From: Erodium maritimum
Lineage: Eukaryota; Streptophyta; Magnoliopsida; Geraniales; Geraniaceae
NCBI GenBank assembly: GCA_963921825.1
Contig: OY997595.1
Span: 19,027,228-19,091,227, forward strand
DNA length: 64,000 nucleotides
Direction of reading: 5' to 3'
Position 1 is the first letter of the stretch. The number at the start of each line of letters is the position of its first letter. Of the stretch, positions 45,159-55,377 are shown in pieces. The notes below the pieces were generated by a model. That model saw only the letters and a list, made by a program, of their open reading frames with translations. It was not told the DNA's origin and did not search any database. The position numbers and the translations under genes are program-made.

Positions 45159-47946
45159 CCAGCCTCCATCCTTGTTTTGCCAGTAACGCTATATTAAAAT
45201 CCTCCAAGAACTTAAACCCCAAACCTCCTGCCGACCGATGAGCACACAACTTACTCCATCTCTTCCATTTAATACTTGTCCCTTTTTTCACGTCGTGGCT
45301 CCACCAATACCGATTAATTATAACCTCAATCTCTTGTATCAAACCCGTTGGGATTTTATATACTCCCATTGTGTAGGTAGGGAGAGACTGGATCACCGCT
45401 TTGAGCAACACCTCCTTCCCGGCCTTGCTCAACAGCAGTTCGTCCCAACCCTGCAATCTCCTTACTATCATGTCCCGTATAAAAGAAAAACTCGCATACT
45501 TACTGCGGCTAATTGACGAAGGTAAACCTAGGTAGAAACCTTGGTCCTCAACTTCTCTCATGCTCAATATACTTCGTACTTCACTTCGCACATTTGGAGG
45601 GGTATTCGGGCTAAACATCACTGATGATTTATCCAGGTTTATTTTCTGTCCCGACGTCCTCTCGTATGTTCTCAGCGTCTCCTTCCACGCCAGCGCCTCA
45701 CCTGCAGACGCTTTCGAGAACAAGAAACTGTCATCAGCAAAAAACAAATGTGAGATGGTTGGTTCTGTTCTCGCCACTTTACAGCCATGTACCCGGCCAT
45801 CCCTTTCGCTTCTACGGATCAAACGTGATAGCCCCTCCGCACAAATGATAAACAAATAGGGGGATAGTGGGTCCCCCTGTCTGATTCCCCTCTCCAGTCT
45901 CAGCGGACCCAGTCTCCGGCCTTCCACGTCAACCCACAACCGCGCCGTCCGTACACAAGTCATCATAAACTCATACCACAACGGGTGGAAGCCCATACGA
46001 TTCAGCACTCGCTCCAAATAGTTCCATTCAATGTGGTCATACGCTTTGCTCATATCCAATTTCATCGCCATCAACCCTGAGCTCCCAAACTTCCTTTGCC
46101 GGAGGTAGTGCAAAGTCTCTCCCGAAATAATTATATTGTCGGTGATCAACCTTCCTGCTAAAAACGCACGCTGAGTTTCAGAGATCACTTTATGCAGCAC
46201 TCCTTCAATCGATTCACCATGATCTTTGTGATAACCTTGTAGAGCACATTACACAGGGCAATCGGCCTAAACTCGCCCACGTGCTCCGGTTTCTGTACCT
46301 TCGGAATTAACACCAGGTTCGTGTCATTCAGTTCCTCCGGTAGCCTTCTCTCCCGAAAAGCCTATTGGACCATTTTAATTACTCCCTCTCCCACGATACC
46401 CCAATACTTCTGATAGTACCTCGGGTTAAATCCATCCGGTCCTGGAGACTTTAAAGGCTCCATACTAAATATCGCTGACCGAACTTCACTCCGAGTAACC
46501 GGTCTAAGGAGAACCACGTTATCGTCATCTGTAATCTGCTGCGGAATCAACGTACTCACTTCGTCTACATCCTCCGGTTCTGCAGCAAATAACAAGTTAA
46601 AATGATTAGTAATCTCCTCCTCTAGTCCGTTCTCCCACGAGACCCATTCACCATCTCCCTTCTTCAAATTACGAATGGCTCTTCTCCGCCTCCTAGTCGA
46701 CGCTTTTGCGAAAAAATATTTTGAATTCACGTCTCCCCCCTTGAGCCAAAATTGTTTCGTCTCTGCTTCCACATCAAGTTTTTATGCACTAAGAGTTCAT
46801 TCATCCTACTCCGCAGACATTGAACTCGGCTGCCCTGATTCTCGTCTTGCTGCAGCAGAGTCTCATTCAGTTGCTTCTGTACATCCCTTAGTTCCCTTTC
46901 CAGCCCGCGATGCTTTTCCCTAGCCCAACCTGCCAACGCCTCTGCCACCTTCAGGTTACGTTGCACAATTGGTAAGTGCGAGTTCAGCTGCCACACTTCT
47001 TGGACTATCCTTGCGCACTCTTCGTCTCTACTCCAACATTGTTCGAACCTAAAGTTGTGTTTGCGCCTCGTGAATTGCTCTTTGACCCCATAAACAAGAA
47101 TTGGCGCATGATCAGATGACGACAAGCCCCCATGCACCAATCTCGAGTCCGGGAAAAGTGTCATCCATTCTCTGTTCACCAACGCACGGTCCAGTTGGGA
47201 CTCCATGCCGTCACGTATGTGGCGACTTTTCTCCCAAGTAAACTGGTGCCCCTCAATGCGGAGATCTTGCAAACCACAATCCTCCACCGCTTCCCTAAAG
47301 CCCGTGATTAAAATTGGGTGGGTACGCCTGTCCGCCCCTCTGATCGTCTGCACCCATGACATTGTTGAGGTCCCCAAACACTATCCATAGTCGTCCGTCA
47401 TTTCGGGAAGCAAGCATCCTCATCAACCCCCAAGTTTTGAATCTCAAATCTCTGCTCGGTTCCCCATACAACCCGGTCACCCGTATTACGTGGCCATCCC
47501 TTGTGGTGAAAGACATATCTACGTAATCCTTTCTGTAAGTCTGCAGCACACCATCATCCTTATTTCTCCACAACATCGCTACCCCTCCACCTGCACCTCT
47601 CGGGTTTACTGCAAAAGCACCGTCATAGCGCACAACTCTTCTAATCCTCTGAATCACCTTATCTTCCACCTTCGTCTCACTTAAGAAGACAAAATCGGGC
47701 TTCTTTTGAGTAATATACTCGATAAGGAACTTTTCCGCCCCAGGGTTCCCAAGCCCTCGGTAGTTCCAAGCAAAAGCATTCATTGGGACTGGCGGGGTTG
47801 CTTCGCAACCTTCGCCAAGTCATCCATCTCATCCTCCTGAGGAGCAGGCATTAGATTACCAGGCTCCAGATTCAGATCGGCAGTATTCGCGTTCAACCTT
47901 CTCTTTCCCAACTTCTGCCCCTTTTCAGCTCCACCCCCATCTGGGC

Positions 47947-49083
47947 CTATCTCGGCCCCACCTCCACCCTTCGAACAATCTTGTAGGATTTTAAATTTGG
48001 TTTCTGTTTTCCCTCTAGTTCCATACTGTTAGTAGGTGGACCCCTACCCTTTGTTGTCTCCAGCGAATCCTTTAAAAGGCTTAAAGCTCGTGTCACAGAC
48101 ACTTCTCCCTGATTCTCCTGTGGACCCTGTTTCCCACCTTTCTCCTCTAACCTTCCATCCTTCACAGACCGTTCTCCATCAATCCTCATCCCATGTTGCT
48201 CCACCTTATCTCCCCACAATGAACGTCCTTTAGATGTCAGATTAACTCTACTGTCCACCAACATGGGATCCAACAAGTTGGATCCCTCTCTCATCCCTGG
48301 TCCTGCCTCCTCACGAGGTCTCTCCCCAGCTCCATTTCTCGATCCCCCCGTCGGGTTAGGCGCTTCAACCCTCATGTGGGGACCAAATTTACCCAGCACC
48401 TTCGGCTTCTCTGGGTCATCCTCACAATCCTTTTCCGTGTGTCCCAACCGTCCACACTTGTAGCAAAATTCAGGCAGCCGTTCATATTGAAGTCTAACAA
48501 TTGTCGCTTCCGCATTCCGTCCCAGTGTAATTCTGGTCGTGTTCCTCAATGGTTTGCCTAACGCCCATCGTACCCGAATTCGTAGAAAATCCTCGGGTGC
48601 CCTACCCTCGTCATTCAACTCCGCTTCAATAAACTCCCCGACTCTATTGCCGATCACCTCCGCCACAACTCCAGTCAGGGCATTGAATGGCAAGTTTGAC
48701 GCTTGAATCCACATAGCAGTGGAGTCGAATTTCAGTTGCGAAACTTTGACCGCCGGAGAAAAATTCTCCATAACGACTAGGGCCTTATTGAATTGCCAAG
48801 GTTCCATCTCTAACACTTTTCTCTTTTCCCTCTCCGTTTTGAAGAAGAAACCCGTTACATCCGGGGCTAGGGTTTGGGTCAGCGCCTCCTTGGTGTTCCA
48901 TGCGTTTTTCATCACAGTACGAAAGATCTCGTCCTTGTATTTCCTCCCAGTAAACACCTTCACCGCTAAACCTATTTTGTATTTCTCATCCTCCATATTT
49001 AGCACCTCCTCATGAATTACTGGATCCTCCTCATCGTCACTATCTATCACCACCCCCTTCAACCTCTCCTGAAGCTCATCCAT
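47947..49083 (-). CDS. LINE ORF1 protein (DUF4283 plus zinc knuckle)
   Basis: An intact frame. I take ATG 49083 (MDELQERLKGVVIDSDDEED) as start, giving 378 aa; the open frame extends 12 codons further upstream. Residues about 40-180 are the DUF4283 module typical of plant LINE ORF1 (WNTKEALTQTLAP, FNKALVVMENF, MWIQASNLPFNALT). A CX2CX4HX4C knuckle, CYKCGRLGHTEKDC, follows, then a long charged, disordered tail. ORF1 proteins bind LINE RNA. The stop is 164 bp before the ORF2 start. Confidence 0.9.
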   Translation of the reverse strand: MDELQERLKGVVIDSDDEEDPVIHEEVLNMEDEKYKIGLAVKVFTGRKYKDEIFRTVMKNAWNTKEALTQTLAPDVTGFFFKTEREKRKVLEMEPWQFNKALVVMENFSPAVKVSQLKFDSTAMWIQASNLPFNALTGVVAEVIGNRVGEFIEAELNDEGRAPEDFLRIRVRWALGKPLRNTTRITLGRNAEATIVRLQYERLPEFCYKCGRLGHTEKDCEDDPEKPKVLGKFGPHMRVEAPNPTGGSRNGAGERPREEAGPGMREGSNLLDPMLVDSRVNLTSKGRSLWGDKVEQHGMRIDGERSVKDGRLEEKGGKQGPQENQGEVSVTRALSLLKDSLETTKGRGPPTNSMELEGKQKPNLKSYKIVRRVEVGPR

Positions 49084-49869
49084 CCCAAAAACACAAAACT
49101 GATCAAAAAAACCAAACACAAACAGTACCTGTTTCAGACGCCAGCCACAACCCCACTGCCTCTTCTCTCCCGTAAACGTACCCTACCTGTGAAACAGAGT
49201 ACGACAGCCACAGAGTAATCGCACAACCGGACGAAGTCGATACCTTCCCACACGGTACCTTGCTTGGCGGCGGCACCCGAGACCTGCTTCAGACGCAAGC
49301 TACAACCCCTTCTACCTCTTCTCTCCAGTAGCGCACACAACCTCTGAGACCCAAGCAGACCAAAAGGACTGCAGAAAAACCACAGCCCCGATCACCAAAC
49401 TCTCCCTCCCGATCCGTTACAACAATCTCCCCACAGCACGCCCTGAAACTCCGCCTGTGAATCTGAACTGCGCACTCTCTATGGGATCTCTTTTCCGGAC
49501 TGACGCCGATAAAGCACCCATTGAACCGAACAAGGTCGGTACCTTCCTCCACACGCACTAGAGACGGCGGAACCCTAACCCTTGAGAACCGAGAGAAAAC
49601 GGACCAAAGGACAGGAGCTTGAATGTTGACAGTACAAAATAGTGAGATGTAAGACTTAAAATAAATTGTGTTCCACATTGGTGAGTCCCGTATAAGGTCT
49701 CGTATTGAGAGTGGACCAATCGTATTTAGTTAAATCTGATTTTCTATATTAAAAAAAACACGTGTCGAGCAACCATGCGACACATGATGCACGTCCCGGG
49801 TCCCGGATTAGCGGGACGCCGGACGCAAGCCACGATCCGAACCGTTCCGTTGGGCGTGCTCTAAGGTAT

Positions 49870-50405
49870 CATAATTTTTCAAAAAATTCACATTATTTTT
49901 GAACTATTTGAAATGATCATGTACATGACACATATTTATATTTTTTCGAAACAAATAACTTAAACTATCCTTAACTTATTCAAACTTGAAACTCCATTTA
50001 TATTCATTTGAAATCCCTCCAACAACCCTCATATTCATCTCTCATTATTGTTACCTTTTAGATCCAAAATATTCAATGGTTCGTCTCCAATAGATGTTCA
50101 TGGTTGTACCGATTATGAAGAAGAAGAATCTTCCCCTTATATTCAAGCACTACGGTAAGAGGACATCGTGGCGTGGGGTGGCGGAGAGAGACGGTGTGGC
50201 GTGAAGCAGTGGGGAGAGAAAGTGTGGGACGTCCAGACAGATCCGGTGAGAAGACTATGGACGATTTAAGGCTGAGGGATTTCCTGGTCTTCCCGCCAAT
50301 GCTCATACGCCCTACGATTTCCAGTGTGGTGACCATGGGTTCCAAAAACAATTAATAAAAAAAATCAATACTAAAATTTGAAAATAATGAGGATTAAAAA
50401 AAATG
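49870..50405. other. intergenic stretch, nothing recognised
   Basis: AT-rich at both ends with a GC-richer middle (50150-50340). Before the nested insertion this was the upstream neighbour of PURKE. Confidence 0.45.
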
Positions 50406-50408
50406 AAG

Positions 50409-52303
50409 GGTTAAATATCGAAACTTACTCTTAAGTATTGGTCACAGACACTATACTATCTAGTCTCTGTTTCTGGCTCCAAAGCCTCTATTTCTGGTTC
50501 TAAAGTCGAAGCATGAATTTCTGTTCCTGGTTCTGGTGTTGTGGTGGTCGTCATTGATCATCAATCTGAGGTTCAAACTGTAGTGAACACTCAGGATCGA
50601 GATGTTGGGATATTTATATCTGGTAAGGGTCATGTTGGTACGTCTGGTGATCCTCTATTACAAAATCTAGCAACAACACAGTCAAGAATTGTGTCTCAGA
50701 TGAGTTCGCATGAAGTTTTCATTTGTAATTTGCCTTATGAAACCAAGGAGGAATGGGTTCGTTAATGCTTCAGGAACATTTGATGAAGTAATCGCATGTT
50801 CATTTTTGAAACGGCCAAACAAAGGCGGAATATTTTTGGGTTTGTTTTCTTCTTGTCGTTGGCAGCCGTTTCTCAGGCAGTAAACACTTACAATGGGTAC
50901 AAGGTTAACGGTTATGTCCTGTTCATAGCATTGGCGTGTCCACGTCCGATTTCGGTGAGGCCTCTGAGTTGGGACAGATTGTTGAACTGGAAATTTTGGC
51001 AACTTTTTCGGCCATTGACGGAACAACTACAATCCGCTTGACATAGGCCTCTCGAATTTTCGACTTTCAAATTTCCCCCAATTCGTGGGATAGCCAGACT
51101 GTCAGTCCAGATCGGGTTTCCTTTTCTCGCGATTCTGTTCCTGCGTAGTCGTCTCGTGGGGAAAACAATGCTGAGGTGGCAAAGGGTTTATTAAGTAATC
51201 GGGTAGTTTGTTGTGAGTCCCATCAGAAGGTGATCTCATGCCCTCTTCAGGCTTAAGAGAAGGATCAGCACATGGGGCGATGGGCTTGACTCTTGAGCCT
51301 GGTGCTTATGTTGTTGATTTGGGTGAGAAGGCCCATGAGGGGTTTTGGGGGCCCATGGATTTAATACTCCCCTATTGGATCCGTCTAGTGGACTTGGAGG
51401 CCAAGTGGTGGGACCGACAATTTTAGACGTTTCAATGGATTCGATATCGGGTATCGTGGATCAAGGAAGTCCTTGTAAAGACGCCTTGAATAAACCCTCG
51501 ATATCTAGGGGCGGGTTGTTAAGACGTTTAATTCGTTTGGTATCGTGACTTATTTTAAGCCTATAATATGGTCCATGAGTCGGGAAAGGGAGCAAGCGGC
51601 CCCTTCAACGACGGATTTATGGAATCAGGCAGGTGTTAAACCACCTAAGGGCGCCATACCGGGAGTCAAGGAGAATAACACTTAATTATGTTTTTTTCTC
51701 TTTGATTGTTTGTTGTGTTTTTTGCTTTTGGGGGGACTACTCTCTTTTTGGTTCTAAAGATTTTTACCTTTAAGTTCCATTGTCGGGAACTCCTTTATAA
51801 TCATTGTGTTTGGTCTTTTCGACCTTGAGATGTTTTCCTACTTGGAAAGTTTCTCTTTTTTTAATAAAATTTATGAGCTGATAAAAAAACAAACACTACA
51901 TTATCCAGCGTTTCAAAAAGACAAATGCACTACTTTAAGTATTGGTCACACGATTTTTTTAGTAAAAATGGACCGAATATTCCATTCACTTAGTTATATG
52001 ACCTCAACTGTCATATAATGGATGGTAAAATGTCATTTTCCCTTGAGTATTTGGCCTCTATACCTTTTATAAGGAACAATAACGAGGGTACAATGGTAAT
52101 GTTCCTTATAAAATATGTAGAGGTCAAATAATTAAGGGAGAACGTCATTTTTCCATCAATTATAAGACACTTGAGGTCATATGACTAACAGAATGGAATA
52201 CTCTGTCCATTTTTACTAACAAAATCGTGCATTTGTCATTTTGAAACGTTGGGTAGTGTAGTGTTCGTGATCAATACTTAAGAGTAAGTTTCGATATTTA
52301 ACC
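50409..52303. mobile_element. foldback MITE split by a half-LINE
   Basis: The left end GGTTAAATATCGAAACTTAC (50409) is matched in reverse at 52303. The arm continues TCTTAAGTATTGGTCAC and then resumes after the LINE at about 51887. Without the LINE the element is about 465 bp and almost wholly palindromic: the 51960-52080 arm (GACCTCAACTGTCATATAAT, TTTGGCCTCTATACC) pairs with 52110-52260. The flanking target duplication is not clear. Confidence 0.65.
50458..51886 (+). mobile_element. half-LINE G with an RRM-type ORF1
   Basis: Inserted in the left arm of the MITE, with imperfect duplications around ACACTATACTATCT (about 50449) and ACACTACATTATCC (about 51886). ORF1 is degraded but readable. 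EVFICNLPYETKEEWVR (RNP2-like) and FGFVFFLSLAAVSQAV (RNP1-like) followed by NGYKVNGYVLFIALA are an RNA-recognition motif, as in BNR-type plant LINEs. A Gly/Pro-rich tail follows, then a 3' UTR ending TTTAATAAAATTTATGAGC and GATAAAAAAAC. No endonuclease or reverse transcriptase is present. Confidence 0.7.
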
Positions 52304-52499
52304 AAAAAAATTAGTTAATAAATTTTAAAATAAAATAATCTTGAAAAGTTAAAGAAAAACAAACGATTTATTAAGATATTATTAAAGAGTAGTAGTAAAA
52401 TTAAAATAATAAAATTAATTAATATTAGTGAATGAATCAAGATTAGTATTAATGAAAATAAAAAAAAAAACTAAATGATGAGTGATACAATTCGAAACT

Positions 52500-52695
52500 T
52501 TGAAGTAAATAAAGGGTATTATAGTCATTTTTATTGTTTTGTGTTTTAAAATTTTGTGGAGTGATAGAGTTTTGAAATTTTGATTATAAGTGAGAGGTGT
52601 TTTGGACTTTCTACGCGTTTTGGATGGAAAGTTAACGTCGTTGAGTGAAGTGAAATTTTTGAAAAGTTAAAGTATCTCTCAAACGGGTTTAGTAG
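52500..52695. repeat. terminal part of a foldback (MULE-like) repeat
   Basis: Carries TTTTGGATGGAAAGTTAACG followed by a GTGAAATTTTTGAAAAGTT unit, the same layout as at 60-110. The preceding 200 bp are nearly pure AT. No partner end was identified. Confidence 0.35.
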
Positions 52696-52707
52696 TTAAG
52701 AATAATT

Positions 52708-52830
52708 ATGTGAAATTCATGTTGTTGCTACATATATATTGGCCACATTTGAGTCAAGCAAATATGTGGGCCGTGTTCTTTCTACATTATGTGAAATTCA
52801 TGTTGTTGCTCTCGAGGGGGGGGGGGGTCA
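52708..52830. repeat. 23-bp direct repeat and a poly-G tract
   Basis: TTATGTGAAATTCATGTTGT (plus TGCT) occurs at about 52707 and again at about 52787, enclosing 57 bp. A run of about 13 G follows the second copy (about 52815-52828). Confidence 0.8.
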
Positions 52831-53194
52831 TGCTTCCGGCTGCGAATTCGATCGACGAGTGCAATTGGTGGCCTGCAAACGAGGTGGAGGTGAGGCCCGA
52901 CGACTATAGATAGTCTAGAGGTGGACGGTCGACAAGACGAGCCTCGGTGATGCGAGACAAAGACGGAAAAGGAACGACTGTGAGTGGAAAAACCAGGAAG
53001 TGAATGACGTGGATGGTTGGAACAGGCCGAGAAAGGCTCCCACCGATAATTCTTATAGCCAAATCCATAGTTGTTGTCCATAGTGGTGTAGAAAACAAGG
53101 AGAAAGAGTAGGTTTCCGACAACAAGAAAAAGAGGAAGTTTCTATAAGGAGAGAGAGAGAGAGATTTTTTGACTAAAAGGTACCTAGATTTCAC
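52782..53194 (-). pseudogene. orphan 5' end of an unknown gene (leader and first exon)
   Basis: On the minus strand a CT-repeat leader (CTCTCTCTCTCTCC, about 53150) leads to ATG 53081 and a frame starting MDNNYGFGYKNYRWEPFSAC, Ser/His/Pro-rich, running to 52782. The leader looks like a plant 5' UTR. Half-LINE H is inserted immediately upstream. I recognise no domain and no downstream exon. It may be a truncated gene once divergent from RPB12, or chance. Confidence 0.25.
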
Positions 53195-55200
53195 TATTAA
53201 TAAACGAGAGTTCTTATACTGTATAAAGCCTCATAAGGTCTCTTTACAAAAACTCTAGAACAAATGAACCGTCATAAACGGTGTGGAAGAAGCCATATAG
53301 GCAAACTGAAAGTAAATTAAGACGAAACCAACGACATCTGCTCAAGGTGTTGCCTAGATGTTCCATACTCTGTAGAATGCGACCGAACCTTAATCTGTTA
53401 GCTTCATAGGGGGCCAAGCTCGAACTAAGGACCCCTCTTGAGGCCAGTATATTAAGCCATGAATTCCTTTCATTCCTCCCGGCGGGGTTGTTTTGCACCC
53501 CTCGCCTGATCCTCCCGGGGTTCCCTTACAGTGTCCCTCTTCTGACCCAACCTTCCTAGGTGCAACATTCCCAATGGAGCAGGCTGCCTCCCAGAGTAGA
53601 CAGATGGTACCTTGGACATTCCCCGTTGGCCCATCACTTCTTGATGGTTAGGTGGGATATGCGAGGTTACAATTGACTTCCTTTCGCGAGGTGGTGGTGT
53701 CTTAGCTGGGATAACCGAGATCAACGGTTCGAAACATGGGGGACACTGTGGTGATTTCCCTCAATTTATCGCATACCTCTTGGTTGTCTAATCCTGATGA
53801 TATTCTAACAACGACTTGTCAAAGCGGGGCACACCTGGCTTCTCCCGATCACATGCATGCGGTGTATGACCAATCTGATCACATTTGCCACAGAAGGTCG
53901 GTAGTTTGGTGTAAGTGAGAGAGAAACAGATCGGGTCTCGGAATTCCTTAAACCATAGCAGGAGGCTCTAGCGAAGAAGACGGTCCACAGAGTGCCAGAA
54001 ACGCACTTTGACCGCTCATCCCCAATATTTTCCTCCTCCATCGCATGGCGTATCCACATAGGAACTCAAGGAAACTCTAAGTGGTTCCCTTGTCCTTCTT
54101 GTCATTACCATCGGTGGGGTACCATGGTCATGGACCCACAGCTGCAGCCGAGACAGAATAAGAAGGTCCCTGGGCAACGAGTCTATGTCCCCAAATAGGA
54201 GGGGTGACCTTCAAAACACCATGGTTCGTTAACCCGGATCTAAGAACGAGCCTCCTCGGTTGCAATGAAAACTGAAAACCCTGACTCAATATCTTTGATG
54301 AACATGCCATCTTCCGATCATCCCCTTGCATTGATGATGATCCGCAGTAGGGTTTTCTTCAGAGGGAGGCTCGGGGCCAGATGCTTTCCGACCATCCCAA
54401 ACTGTTGACGAGCTAGCACCCACGGATCCACAGATGCATCGGGGATCAGAATCTCCATATCGTTCTCCTCCCCAACCGAACAAGTAGATAGACTCTCTTG
54501 GAGGTTCGTCATTGGGGATACCTTCAGATTGGGCGGGATCATAACAACCGGTGCAAGAACGACCTCTGATGGTGATGGAGGCAGTTCCCCTTAACGCATC
54601 AGAAAAGTTGGGATATGAGGGATGGAAGGAATGATCGGGATACAGTCGACATTAGGTAGTGGTAATGGCACGCACGGCGCGAAAACCCCCTACACACGCC
54701 TGAACCCTTGATCCAAGGGGCACGATACCAAAGCACGCACCGAGTCAACGAAACCTGGTGGTTCAGAAGCCTCATCAAGGGTCAGAGGAGACGACAGACG
54801 ATTACTTACGACCGACACAAGTAGGGTTTTGGGTGGTCGACCCCATTTTAGCGGCGCACATGGAAGTTCTAGGGACGAAGACCCTATAGAGAAGACGACA
54901 ATCGTCGTAGAGGGAGGCGACAAAGGAAAAGTTGGGTTCATCGCCGATATTAAGATCGTGTTCACAAGCTTCGACTTTCTATTCCGACGCCCTTCTAATG
55001 AGCTAATCACATCCATAGAGGGGCGTGGTGACGGAACAATTATCTCTTCTCCCATTAAAGATGAAAGCGGTGAGGGGATACATGCGATGGCTATAGGGGT
55101 GACAGTTACAGGTGATGGTAACGATATAAATATGGTTAGGGTTTTCTCAAAAGAAACATACGACTAGCATAAGAGAATTGAGTAAATTCGAGCACATGTT
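53165..55200 (-). mobile_element. half-LINE H: degraded ORF1, ORF2 deleted
   Basis: Reading leftward from about 55200, an ORF1 leader and N-terminus (55055-54690) are followed by a DUF4283-like region (LPLKKTLLRIIINA; SQGFQFSLQPRRLVLRSG), a zinc knuckle (about 53900-53850, CDQIGHTPHAC) and a basic tail ending GAKQPRREE with a stop at 53470. Just after, at about 53482, a frame reading MKGI.SW matches the start of LINE endonuclease (MK.ISWNCRGLG). It then passes directly into a 3' UTR that ends AGTCAAAAAA at about 53165. Many stops and frame changes make it older than the 35400 LINE. Target duplications are uncertain because both flanks are CT-rich. Confidence 0.7.
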
Positions 55201-55304
55201 TTTGTATTTTTAGGAGAGAGTTCTCTCCTTTAATTATGTACATTAATTTTAGGAATACAGGTGACCCGACCCGGATCGACCCTACTCAATGCTCTCTTCG
55301 AAAC

Positions 55305-55316
55305 CCTGTATATAAT
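55305..55316 (+). promoter_or_regulatory. TATA box of RPB12
   Basis: CTGTATATAATAGG, about 65 bp upstream of the RPB12 start codon, is a near-consensus plant TATA box. It leaves a leader of about 35-40 nt. Confidence 0.6.
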
Positions 55317-55377
55317 AGGACTAACAATTGATACCTGCATCAGAAGACTTGTGCAGCTGAACTATCGTACCGCCGGT

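Larger units (their letters stand above)
35431..47783 (-). pseudogene. LINE ORF2: endonuclease, reverse transcriptase, RNase H
   Basis: Starting at MNAFAWNYRGLGNPGA (47783), the endonuclease shows ETKV, GDLNN and SSDHAPILV. The reverse transcriptase (46772-45164) shows [27 protein letters not shown] and the FADD catalytic box ([11 protein letters not shown]). The part left of the copia insertion (36860-35431) has the zf-RVT module (PPKVKHMGWRALTGSLPTN, CSRCGREETELHILFEC) and a C-terminal RNase H (INVDGA, ELAELLTIREALDW, LESDCLTVV). Frame shifts near 47300-47370, 46730-46770 and 46200, one in-frame stop at about 46362 and the copia insertion inactivate it. Long intact stretches suggest a fairly recent insertion. 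Confidence 0.9.
35400..49612 (-). mobile_element. full-length L1-type LINE (interrupted by a copia element)
   Basis: It is flanked by 12-bp target duplications (AGGAGCTTGAAT on the plus strand at 35388-35399 and 49613-49624), with a poly-A (T14) at the left 3' end. Without the nested copia element it is about 5.9 kb. From 5' to 3' it has a UTR (49612-49084), ORF1 (49083-47947) and ORF2 with endonuclease, reverse transcriptase, zf-RVT and RNase H. Both LINE ends and the matching duplications show a complete insertion. Confidence 0.92.
35347..49861. mobile_element. PIF/Harbinger-like MITE, interrupted by the LINE
   Basis: The outermost element of a nest. Its left end CAGCATGTACAACGAAAAGG (from 35347) and right end (GAGCACGCCCAACGGAACGG in reverse, ending at 49861) are inverted, and both are flanked by TAA (35344-35346, 49862-49864). 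That is the PIF/Harbinger target duplication. Without the LINE the MITE is only about 290 bp (35347-35399 plus 49625-49861). It lies about 200 bp upstream of the PURKE start codon. Confidence 0.65.

Noticed and set aside
54829-55167. 112-codon plus-strand frame
   Set aside because: Antisense to the ORF1 remnant of half-LINE H.
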